A DNA stretch of 64,000 bases from Chitinophaga vietnamensis (lineage in GTDB: Bacteria; Bacteroidota; Bacteroidia; Chitinophagales; Chitinophagaceae): contig NZ_CABHMS010000006.1 of NCBI RefSeq assembly GCF_902167635.1, positions 1 to 64,000 of the forward strand. The letters are read 5' to 3'. The first letter of the stretch is position 1; every line of letters starts with the position of its first letter. Both the position numbers and the translations under genes were made by a program. Under the pieces are notes generated by a model. The model did not search any database, was not told where the DNA came from, and was given only the letters and a program-made list of their open reading frames with translations. Positions 32,762 to 40,507 of the stretch are shown here, piece by piece.

Positions 32762-34081
32762 ATGCGCAAATTTTCACGCAAATTCCAATTTCCGATTGTA
32801 CTGGCAGCGCTGGCTGTGATAGGCTTTTCCGCCTGTCAGAAAAACAGCAGCGAAACAGTTGTTCCTACTATTGTTAGCCCGGGTCTTAAAGACGGAAAAG
32901 ATACGATCTATGCCGGTGATACCCGCGTATTGCGGCCAACACTGGGCAACATCACCACGCCTCCTACCTTCCTCTGGCTCGTAAATGGTGTGCCCGCCGG
33001 TACTGATTCTACCTATACTTTTACCCCAACCGATAAAGGCGATTATACCATCTCCTTCAAAGTATCGTCTGGCAACAGTCTCAACGCCTACTACTACCGC
33101 GTGAAGGTACTGGGCCGCTATGAGAACGGTTTTTATATCATCAATGAAGGCAGCTATCCCGCTACCGGCGATGTGAACTTCTACCGCTATAATGAAGATA
33201 CCCTGCACCTCAACGTATATTCACAAACCAATCCTGGCAAACAATTGGGCGTGACCACCGAATACGGCGCTGTTTTCAATAACACCCTGTATGTGGTATC
33301 CAAACAAGGACCTTTCATTGCCACCGATGCTTTCTCTATGAAAGAGACCGGCCGCATTGCGCAGCTACCCGCCGATGGGCGCGCCTTCTGCGGCATCGAT
33401 AATAACCGCGGACTGGTGAGCACTGCTGATGGCGTATACCCGGTAGACCTGCAAGCCTTTACCGTAGGCGCTAAAATAGCCGGTATCACCGGCCAGGCAG
33501 GCAGCATGATCAAAGCAGGCAATTATGTATTTGTGTTAACGCAGGCAGATGGCGTAGTAGCGCTGAATGCAGCCGATCTATCCATCGCAGGCAAACCGGC
33601 GAAAGCCGCAGTGGGCTTCGCTAAAACCACCGACGGCAACATCTGGGCAGCTGCCGGCAATACTTTATACAGCATCAATTCACAAACACTGGCTGTAAGC
33701 ACAGTAACCGTACCTTTCACCATCTACGATTCCTGGGGCTTCTGGAACCCCGGTACCTTCAGCGCTTCCAGTGTTGAAAATGCCGTGTTCTTTGCGCAAA
33801 CAGGCCAGTGGGGCGGCGGCACACAGATATATAAATACATCCCCGGCAACGCCGCTTCTTTACAAAACGCATTCATCACACTACCTGCCGACAGAGAACT
33901 GTATGGCGGAAGCGTAAGATATAATCCCGCCGATAACTCCCTCGTAGTAACCGGCATCAAACCTGGCTATGGCCAGAACTCGAAAGAAAACACCCTCTTC
34001 ATCTACGATGCTGCCACCGGCGCACTGAGAAAAAGCATTCTTTATACAGGCTTCTTTTTCCCGGCCATGCCCGCATTATAG
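32762..34081 (+). CDS. BtuG-like surface lipoprotein (YncE/DUF5074 beta-propeller)
   Basis: The start at 32762 (MRKFSRKF) gives a 439-residue lipoprotein with lipobox FSAC. After an N-terminal PKD/Ig-like segment (TPPTFLWLVNGVPAGTDSTYTFTPTDKGDYTISFKV), the rest is a beta-propeller of the YncE/DUF5074 type (YENGFYIINEGSYPATGDVNFY). Bacteroides BtuG, a surface protein that binds cobalamin tightly and pairs with BtuB, has the same fold and gene context. Cobalamin binding here is inferred from that and from the neighbouring btuB and cob genes. Confidence 0.78.
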   Translation: MRKFSRKFQFPIVLAALAVIGFSACQKNSSETVVPTIVSPGLKDGKDTIYAGDTRVLRPTLGNITTPPTFLWLVNGVPAGTDSTYTFTPTDKGDYTISFKVSSGNSLNAYYYRVKVLGRYENGFYIINEGSYPATGDVNFYRYNEDTLHLNVYSQTNPGKQLGVTTEYGAVFNNTLYVVSKQGPFIATDAFSMKETGRIAQLPADGRAFCGIDNNRGLVSTADGVYPVDLQAFTVGAKIAGITGQAGSMIKAGNYVFVLTQADGVVALNAADLSIAGKPAKAAVGFAKTTDGNIWAAAGNTLYSINSQTLAVSTVTVPFTIYDSWGFWNPGTFSASSVENAVFFAQTGQWGGGTQIYKYIPGNAASLQNAFITLPADRELYGGSVRYNPADNSLVVTGIKPGYGQNSKENTLFIYDAATGALRKSILYTGFFFPAMPAL

Positions 34082-34097
34082 TATTGGTGAATTTTTT

Positions 34098-34138
34098 GAT
34101 TTACGGATTTTTTGATTAAATCAAAAAATCCGTAAATC
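34098..34138. terminator. Near-perfect 41-bp palindrome before cobU
   Basis: 20-bp arms (GATTTACGGATTTTTTGATT and complement) around A34118. It lies 16 bp after the BtuG-like stop and 19 bp before cobU. It has internal T runs but no strong T tract after the stem. Confidence 0.7.
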
Positions 34139-34157
34139 CCTCAATCAAAAATTTTTT

Positions 34158-34673
34158 ATGTTCTATTTAATAACCGGCGGCGCGCGATCAGGCAAAAGCA
34201 GCCATGCGCAAGAGTTAGCGCTCACACAGAGTGCGCATCCGGTGTATGTGGCTACTGCCAAAGTATGGGATGATGATTTTGCGGCGCGCGTACAACGACA
34301 TAAGAACGAGCGCGATGATAAATGGGTGAATTATGAAGAAGAGATGCATGTGAGTCGTCTTCCGATAGATGGTCATACGGTGGTGATCGATTGCGTAACG
34401 TTGTGGCTCACCAACTTTTTCGTGCATTATGAGTATGATGTAGAAGCCACTTTGCAGGCCATGAAAGCAGAACTTAACGCCTTGCATCAGAAAGCAGGCA
34501 CTTTTATCATCGTTACCAACGAGATCGGCATGGGCGTGCATGCGGAAACGCCCATCGGGCGCAAATTTACCGACCTTCAGGGTTGGGTGAACCAGCACAT
34601 TGCGCGTTTAGCCGGCACCGTAGTATTAATGGTTTCCGGTATTCCCGTTGTAATAAAAAAAGAAGGTTTATAA
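34158..34673 (+). CDS. cobU: Adenosylcobinamide kinase / guanylyltransferase CobU
   Basis: A 171-residue cytoplasmic enzyme that phosphorylates adenosylcobinamide and adds GMP to give adenosylcobinamide-GDP. The P-loop GGARSGKS is at residues 7-14, the guanylylated histidine is probably His48 (VQRHKNER), and NEIGMGVHAETPIGRKFTDLQG matches the family. Slightly shorter than the 180-residue enterobacterial protein but complete. Two bases separate it from cobT. Confidence 0.95.
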   Translation: MFYLITGGARSGKSSHAQELALTQSAHPVYVATAKVWDDDFAARVQRHKNERDDKWVNYEEEMHVSRLPIDGHTVVIDCVTLWLTNFFVHYEYDVEATLQAMKAELNALHQKAGTFIIVTNEIGMGVHAETPIGRKFTDLQGWVNQHIARLAGTVVLMVSGIPVVIKKEGL

Positions 34674-34675
34674 AG

Positions 34676-35716
34676 ATGCATATCGAGATCGCGCCCATAT
34701 CACAGGAGCTGAGAGCAGCCTTACAGGAGAAGATAGATCAGAAGACAAAGCCGCCCGGCTCCCTCGGCAAGCTGGAGCAGGTGGCCTTGCAGGCAGGACT
34801 GGTACAGCAAACGCTGTCGCCCGTGTTGCAGCAACCTGCTATCGTGGTATTTGCAGGCGATCACGGCATCGCGGCGGAAGGACTGGTAAACCCTTTCCCA
34901 CAGGCCGTTACCGCACAAATGGTATACAATTTCCTCAACGGCGCCGCCGCCATCAATGTATTTTGTCGTCAGCACCAATTACAACTCAGCGTAGTGGATG
35001 CGGGCGTTAATCATGAATTTGCCGCTCACCCGCTGTTAAAAAACCGGAAGATCGGCATGGGCACGCAGAACTTCCAGCATAGGCCCGCCATGTCGGAAGA
35101 GCAGTGCAAACGCGCCATGGAAGCCGGCGCAGCGGAAGTGAGGGAACTGCATGAAAAAGGCTGCAACATCATCGGCTTCGGCGAAATGGGCATTGGCAAC
35201 ACTTCTGCCGCCGCTTTGCTGATGAGTCATTTTACCGGTGTCCCTATCGATGAATGCGTGGGTATTGGCACGGGCAGCAATGCCCAGCAGCTGACGCAGA
35301 AGAAGGCAATACTGCGGCAGGTGATGGCCTTTCATCCTGCTCCGCCCACCGCGATGCTGGCATTGGCCACCTTTGGCGGCTTTGAAATAGCGATGACCTG
35401 TGGCGCCATCCTGCAAGCGGCCGCGTTGCGCATGTTGGTAGTGATCGATGGATTTATTGTAACATCCGCCCTGCTGGCCGCCGCCAGCATGCATCCTGCG
35501 GTAAAAGACTATTGCATCTTTGCGCATTGTTCAGAAGAGAAAGGCCACAAGGCCATGCTGCAACACCTTGGATGTGTGCCGCTTCTGCAACTCGATATGC
35601 GCCTTGGTGAAGGCACCGGCGCCGCACTGGCCATCCCGCTGATCGCCAGCGCCATCGCCTTTCTCAACGAAATGGCCAGCTTCAACAGTGCACAGGTTTC
35701 AAACCGGACGATATGA
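34676..35716 (+). CDS. cobT: Nicotinate-nucleotide--dimethylbenzimidazole phosphoribosyltransferase CobT
   Basis: A 346-residue enzyme that makes alpha-ribazole phosphate for the lower ligand of cobalamin. Family motifs: KPPGSLGKLE near residue 22, FAGDHGIAAEGLVNPFP, NGAAAINVF, and the catalytic glutamate Glu312 in RLGEGTGAAL. The ATG at 34676 lies 2 bp after the cobU stop; upstream in-frame codons are inside cobU. Its end overlaps cobS by 4 bp. Confidence 0.95.
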   Translation: MHIEIAPISQELRAALQEKIDQKTKPPGSLGKLEQVALQAGLVQQTLSPVLQQPAIVVFAGDHGIAAEGLVNPFPQAVTAQMVYNFLNGAAAINVFCRQHQLQLSVVDAGVNHEFAAHPLLKNRKIGMGTQNFQHRPAMSEEQCKRAMEAGAAEVRELHEKGCNIIGFGEMGIGNTSAAALLMSHFTGVPIDECVGIGTGSNAQQLTQKKAILRQVMAFHPAPPTAMLALATFGGFEIAMTCGAILQAAALRMLVVIDGFIVTSALLAAASMHPAVKDYCIFAHCSEEKGHKAMLQHLGCVPLLQLDMRLGEGTGAALAIPLIASAIAFLNEMASFNSAQVSNRTI

Positions 35717-36489
35717 AAAAACAGTGGCAGCTGTTCCTTGTAGCCATCATGTTCTATTCCCGCATACGCGTGCCCACTGGTACGCCGCATGACGGTGATA
35801 TGCTCAGCAAAGCTACCCGTTACCTCCCCCTGGTAGGCTGGGTGGTGGCCGCCATTATGATCGCAGTGGCCTATGTATTCAGCACCTTTGCTCCCCGCCC
35901 CGTGACCGTGCTGCTCAGCATCATCGCCGGCGTATGGACCACCGGCGCATTTCATGAAGATGGATTTGCTGATATGTGCGACGGATTCGGCGGTGGCTGG
36001 ACCAAAGAGAAGATTCTCGAAATCATGAAAGACAGCCGTATCGGCACTTATGGCATGTTAGGCCTCTTGCTGCTCATGGCGATGAAGCTGCTCTCTCTCA
36101 TGTATCTCCCGATGGGGCAAATCATGTTCGCCATCTTCGCGGCGCAGCCGCTGAGCCGCTTTTCAGCCATTACGATCATCTACACACAACAATATGTAAG
36201 AGAGAATGAAGACAGCAAGGCGAAACCTGTATCCAAAGGTATCACCGGCGCCGATCTCGCCATCGCAGGCGTTTTCGGGCTGCTCCCCTTCTTCCTGGCA
36301 ATCATCTGTCTGCAAAATTATACCCTCCTGCTGGTGCTTCCTGCATTGCTGCTGGTACGCTGGTATATGGCGCGCCTCATGCGCAAATGGATCGGCGGCT
36401 ATACTGGCGATTGTCTTGGCGCTATGCAACAGGTAGCGGAAACAGTTATATATTTGTGCTTTTGCATTCTGGCATGGAAATATATTTGA
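35713..36489 (+). CDS. cobS: Adenosylcobinamide-GDP ribazoletransferase (cobalamin synthase) CobS
   Basis: A 258-residue integral membrane enzyme that joins adenosylcobinamide-GDP with alpha-ribazole (phosphate). The conserved FHEDGFADMCDGFGGGWTKEKILEIMKDSRIGTYG contains the acidic Mg-binding pattern of CobS. Several transmembrane helices follow. It overlaps cobT by 4 bp (ATGA) and cobC by 16 bp, typical of translational coupling. Confidence 0.95.
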   Translation: MKKQWQLFLVAIMFYSRIRVPTGTPHDGDMLSKATRYLPLVGWVVAAIMIAVAYVFSTFAPRPVTVLLSIIAGVWTTGAFHEDGFADMCDGFGGGWTKEKILEIMKDSRIGTYGMLGLLLLMAMKLLSLMYLPMGQIMFAIFAAQPLSRFSAITIIYTQQYVRENEDSKAKPVSKGITGADLAIAGVFGLLPFFLAIICLQNYTLLLVLPALLLVRWYMARLMRKWIGGYTGDCLGAMQQVAETVIYLCFCILAWKYI

Positions 36490-37031
36490 TCCGGCACACC
36501 ACACCGGCCGTGGAACGCGGCATCTGTTACGGCTTTTCCGATATCGATGTGGCCGACACCTTTGAAACAGAGGCAGCTCGTATTGTACCCTTGCTGCCTG
36601 AACAGCCCTTCGACGTATATACGAGCCCGTTACAACGCTGCCACAAGCTGGCCACCCGTCTCTTCGGCGAGCAGGTGAGCATCGACAGGCGCTTAATGGA
36701 ACTCAATTTCGGCGATTGGGAAATGCAGCGCTGGGAGGCCCTCGGGCCTGATGCCCTGCAAAAATGGATGGATGATTTTGTGTACGAGCGGGTGCCTAAT
36801 GGCGAAAGCTATGAAGATCTCTACCTGCGCAGCCTTGATATATTACAGGAGATAATTGCCAAAGGCCGTGATGCTGTACTGGTGACTCATAGCGGTGTGA
36901 TCCGCGCTCTGCTGGCCCATGTGACCCATACGCCGCTGGAAAAATCTTTCGACAGAAGAACCGAATACGGCCGTGTAGCCCGTCTGAGCGCCTTAAACGG
37001 CCAGATAGAAATGATATTCTATAATGCGTAA
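36474..37031 (+). CDS. cobC: Alpha-ribazole phosphatase-like histidine phosphatase CobC
   Basis: The start at 36474 ([11 protein letters not shown]) gives a 185-residue histidine phosphatase. His8 of LIRHTTP replaces the usual RHG/RHGQ but keeps the catalytic histidine; the second histidine is in [13 protein letters not shown]. It should dephosphorylate alpha-ribazole 5'-phosphate or adenosylcobalamin 5'-phosphate. The operon context supports the CobC assignment over other phosphoglycerate-mutase-like enzymes. Confidence 0.88.
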   Translation: MEIYLIRHTTPAVERGICYGFSDIDVADTFETEAARIVPLLPEQPFDVYTSPLQRCHKLATRLFGEQVSIDRRLMELNFGDWEMQRWEALGPDALQKWMDDFVYERVPNGESYEDLYLRSLDILQEIIAKGRDAVLVTHSGVIRALLAHVTHTPLEKSFDRRTEYGRVARLSALNGQIEMIFYNA

Positions 37032-37162
37032 GGTCTTCTAAATGGATATGTTATCTTAATTTTTTTAAATATCTTTCTAAAATCCTGAAAAACTCGGATT
37101 TCGTATTAACTTTATGTGGTTATTTTATCGTAACTAGTGAACACAATAAAATCTGGTGTATA

Positions 37163-37360
37163 ATGACAACTTCATTTTTGAATATTCCGCTTTTGTTTCT
37201 GCAGGAAATCGGTATCAAAGAGTTACTGCTGATCGCCCTCGTGGTACTGTTATTGTTTGGTGGTAAGAAGATTCCTGAATTAATGCGTGGTTTGGGTAGC
37301 GGCATTCGTGAGTTCAAAGATGCCAAAGACGAGCCTGCAAAGAAAGAAAAAAGCGAATAA
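37163..37360 (+). CDS. tatA: Sec-independent translocase subunit TatA
   Basis: A 65-residue TatA/E protein: one N-terminal transmembrane helix ([23 protein letters not shown]), the conserved FGGKKIPEL hinge and an amphipathic helix ([15 protein letters not shown]), then a charged tail. It forms the pore of the twin-arginine export system. tatC is not in this window. A 20-bp-stem bidirectional terminator follows. Confidence 0.92.
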   Translation: MTTSFLNIPLLFLQEIGIKELLLIALVVLLLFGGKKIPELMRGLGSGIREFKDAKDEPAKKEKSE

Positions 37361-37378
37361 TAAAATATTCACGATTGC

Positions 37379-37425
37379 AAAAGTGCAAATGGTGAACCTT
37401 CCGGTTCACCATTTGCACTTTTTTG
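37379..37425. terminator. Bidirectional terminator between tatA and the DUF5690 gene
   Basis: A 20-bp perfect stem (37379-37398 with 37403-37422) and TTCC loop, A-rich before and T-rich after. It fills the gap between two convergent stop codons. Confidence 0.92.
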
Positions 37426-37426
37426 T

Positions 37427-38752
37427 TTACGCTGCGATCCGCACTTCTCCTTCTATCGCAGGTCCTGTATCATTGTTCACTGCATCGTATTTCTTCTTAA
37501 AATACCATGAAGATATCATCATCATGATGATACCGGTAACGCATACACCGAATACCGCATCCATGAAAAACTGGCTCCAGGATAAAGAGATCCCGCAAAA
37601 GTTCTTCACCAGCATTACCGTTACGCTGCCCAGGTAACCAAATGAATCCGCCACATAGATCACGAAACCTACGTTGCTCACGTATTTGAATACGGCTATC
37701 AGTCGCTCGAAAAAGATACAGTTGAATGGGATGTATCCCATATACAATCCAAGGCCGGTGAGCGTCATCCACCATACAGGTCCCATCACATGCCTTTTGA
37801 ACAGAATGGTGCTGAGGAGCGCGATGAGAAAGCCCGCGATCACGATGAGATGATTGAGCATGAAGGCCTGGAAATTGTTCTTCACAAATACCAGCAGGCT
37901 CATAATAAGAATGATGGCAACAGATACCGGTACTTCGGTTTGTGTGAAGATGGCTGCCTGCGAGCCATAGCCCAGGTCTTTCCAGATGTCGGCGGCGAAG
38001 TTATCGCGCATGTCGCGCAATACGGTGAGCAGCACATAGCTCGCGATGAGCAACACGAGGCCCGGCAGGAAGAGGTGCAGGAAACGTTTGCGGTCCTGTT
38101 TGTTCATGGGCGCACGTTTGGTGCGCATCTGTTCATCAGCGGCCGTGGGCGGCGGTATTTGCTCCAGTAACAACACAAAGATCATGATCGGCACTACGAA
38201 TACCAGTCCTGTTACGAAAGGCATCCAAAATTCGCTTACGCCCCAGTTCACGACGGTCATCTTGCCCACCGACTTCACAAACCCGGATGAAAAAATAAAG
38301 CTGATGGATAATACGGCTCCCATGAATTCCGTGCTGCGCCTGCCTTCCAGGTAGCTGAACACCAGGCCCCATATCATGCCCAGCGGGAAACCGTTGATAA
38401 AGAGAAAAGGAATATTATAAGGCGCCGGTATGATGGCAAACAATAACAAAGCTGCCCAGGAGATCAGGATCAGCATCAGGATGTTACGCGCCCGTTTGTT
38501 GCCCTTCATCTCTGCAATGAACCTGATACCATAGAATTTACTGCACGCATAACCTATTGTTTGTGCGATCACCAACCATATCTTGTAATCGATACCTAAA
38601 AAAGAAATGCCTTCAAATATCCCTGCCGTAAAGGGTTTACGGAATGCATACATGCACGAATAGGTTCCGAACGCCACCAACGCAGCATACAGGGAGAAAG
38701 TAAAATGATGCGCCCTTTGCAGCCGCTTCTGAATCCAGGGAATATTCAACAT
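37427..38752 (-). CDS. DUF5690 family MFS-like membrane transporter
   Basis: The start at 38752 (MLNIPWIQK) gives a 441-residue protein with about 12 transmembrane helices. The N-terminal YAALVAFGTYSCMYAFRKPFTAG resembles sugar-phosphate-type MFS antiporters, and the whole matches DUF5690. Substrate unknown. It is downstream of the SusCD terminator and has its own unit. The upstream extension to 38788 is less likely translated. Confidence 0.82.
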   Translation of the reverse strand: MLNIPWIQKRLQRAHHFTFSLYAALVAFGTYSCMYAFRKPFTAGIFEGISFLGIDYKIWLVIAQTIGYACSKFYGIRFIAEMKGNKRARNILMLILISWAALLLFAIIPAPYNIPFLFINGFPLGMIWGLVFSYLEGRRSTEFMGAVLSISFIFSSGFVKSVGKMTVVNWGVSEFWMPFVTGLVFVVPIMIFVLLLEQIPPPTAADEQMRTKRAPMNKQDRKRFLHLFLPGLVLLIASYVLLTVLRDMRDNFAADIWKDLGYGSQAAIFTQTEVPVSVAIILIMSLLVFVKNNFQAFMLNHLIVIAGFLIALLSTILFKRHVMGPVWWMTLTGLGLYMGYIPFNCIFFERLIAVFKYVSNVGFVIYVADSFGYLGSVTVMLVKNFCGISLSWSQFFMDAVFGVCVTGIIMMMISSWYFKKKYDAVNNDTGPAIEGEVRIAA

Positions 38753-38850
38753 TAGCACAAATGATTTGGGCCAAAGGTGAAGATCCAATGTAAACTAAAT
38801 GTTAATAAATACTGAACTAATTGTTAAGTATTATTGAACATTATTTATAA

Positions 38851-38883
38851 AAAAATCCCGCCGCCGCAAACGCGGGGCGGGAT
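38851..38883 (-). terminator. Terminator of the susCD-like operon
   Basis: ATCCCGCC pairs with GGCGGGAT, with inner CCGC/GCGG; on the minus strand it is followed by TTTTTTT. Confidence 0.88.
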
Positions 38884-38903
38884 ATGAATCAAACTTAAAC
38901 GGG

Positions 38904-40484
38904 TTACTTCAGTAACCACATACTTGCATTGATATCGTCGGTGCTGCCACCAAACTGGCTTTGCAGCGCAGCAGCCCAGTTGATGCTATTGGCGGTACGT
39001 TCGCTATCAGGGTATTTGAAACGTTTAGGGATCACGCCACTGTTACCAGTACCAGCGCCTACGCTAAAGGCAGGTACGCCGGTTCTGCGCCAGTTGATAT
39101 AAGCTTCCCAGCCAGAGTTCTCGAAGAAGGCCAGGTATTTCTGGGTCAGGATCTGTTGCAGGCCGGCGGCATTGTTACCCTGATATTTTACAGTTGGCTG
39201 TATGTAGTAGCTGCCTTCAAAATCAAAAGGAATATCATAACGTACACCCGCATACGTTTTTGATACCACTCCACTCAGCGGGATACCATAGAAGCCCAGG
39301 GATGCCTTGATACCGTTCTTGTACCAGCTCTCTGCATCGCCGGTGATCCAGCCGCGGTTGATGGCCTCTGCGATGTTAAAGCATACTTCAGGGTAACCCA
39401 CGATGATACCTGGTTCAGCCGCATAGCTGCTGTAGTAGCGGCTTCTGCTGCGCAGCGAGTAAGCGGCGGTATCTACGTTCGACATTTGTGACGACATATC
39501 TTCCTGGCTCTGACCAGACTGTGCACCTACATAAGCCGTGATATCGCTCGGCTTCTTGTGATATTGGTTCAGCTGTTGTGTAGCCGGTTCCGCAGTGACA
39601 TAAGCGCGCGGGTCCTTCAGGCCTACCAGCGTATTCAGGTAGGTGGCAGACATGTTATAACGGGTAGCATCATTACCCAGGTTGTCCGGGTTGGATGGAT
39701 ACTTGTTGATGTTGTTATAGATATATTGCAGGTTCTGGTCCATACCCGTGATCAGCGGGTATTTGGCCGGGTTGCCAATGATGTTCTTGAACTGCTCCAC
39801 TACTTTCAGATCCGCATCGCTGGTTTTGTTACTGAGGGTGATCAGTACGCGCAGATGGAAACTGTTAACAGTGCGTTGCCATTTTGAAAGATCGTTGCCG
39901 AAATAGAAATCGCCTTTCAACACCTGACCATCAGCAGTATTGCTCTTGTCGGGGTTGTTCACCAGCTGATCCAGCTGCGTGTTGGCATCTTCCAGCCATT
40001 GCAGTATCTGTTTGAATACCTCTTTTTGAGAGTTATACTTGGGCGCTACGATCGTTTGGCCTTGCAGGGCATCTGCCAGTGGCAGATCGCCTGTGAGGTT
40101 GGTCATGCGGTAGTAGTAGAAAGCGCGGAAGAACTTACCCAGCGCGGTGTAAGGATTCACATCCTTACCTCCCAGCCTGGCGGCTTCACTCTCCATCTGT
40201 TTCACGTTCAGGAGGGAGTAGAAGCTGTTGAGATCGGCGCCCCCCCAGTCGTAACGTTGGTCGCCATAATAGTTATAATTACAGCAATCGAACTGGTTCC
40301 AGCGCATAACGTTGCTCCAGGGCTTGTCGCCGTTCATATCGGCCAGCACCCCTCCCAACACGAGACTGGGCGGCACTTTGGAGGGTCTGTTCTGGTTCAC
40401 TTGATATTGGTCGTACTTCTTGTTACAGCTGCTTACCACGATACCAGTCAAGGCAGTAAGTACAAATATTTTCAATGATTTCAT
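38904..40484 (-). CDS. SusD/RagB-like outer-membrane lipoprotein
   Basis: A 526-residue lipoprotein with lipobox VSSC and an alpha-helical TPR-type body, of the SusD-like_2 type (RPSKVPPSLVLGGVLADMNG, FFRAFYYYRMTNLTGDLPLADAL, SGWEAYINWRRTGVPAF). It caps the SusC barrel and captures substrate at the surface. The start at 40484 (MKSLKIFV) is preferred over 40493. It lies 23 bp downstream of the susC-like gene. No enzyme gene accompanies the pair, so the nutrient cannot be predicted. Confidence 0.92.
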   Translation of the reverse strand: MKSLKIFVLTALTGIVVSSCNKKYDQYQVNQNRPSKVPPSLVLGGVLADMNGDKPWSNVMRWNQFDCCNYNYYGDQRYDWGGADLNSFYSLLNVKQMESEAARLGGKDVNPYTALGKFFRAFYYYRMTNLTGDLPLADALQGQTIVAPKYNSQKEVFKQILQWLEDANTQLDQLVNNPDKSNTADGQVLKGDFYFGNDLSKWQRTVNSFHLRVLITLSNKTSDADLKVVEQFKNIIGNPAKYPLITGMDQNLQYIYNNINKYPSNPDNLGNDATRYNMSATYLNTLVGLKDPRAYVTAEPATQQLNQYHKKPSDITAYVGAQSGQSQEDMSSQMSNVDTAAYSLRSRSRYYSSYAAEPGIIVGYPEVCFNIAEAINRGWITGDAESWYKNGIKASLGFYGIPLSGVVSKTYAGVRYDIPFDFEGSYYIQPTVKYQGNNAAGLQQILTQKYLAFFENSGWEAYINWRRTGVPAFSVGAGTGNSGVIPKRFKYPDSERTANSINWAAALQSQFGGSTDDINASMWLLK

Positions 40485-40507
40485 ACAATGCATAGTTTTC
40501 AGATGGA

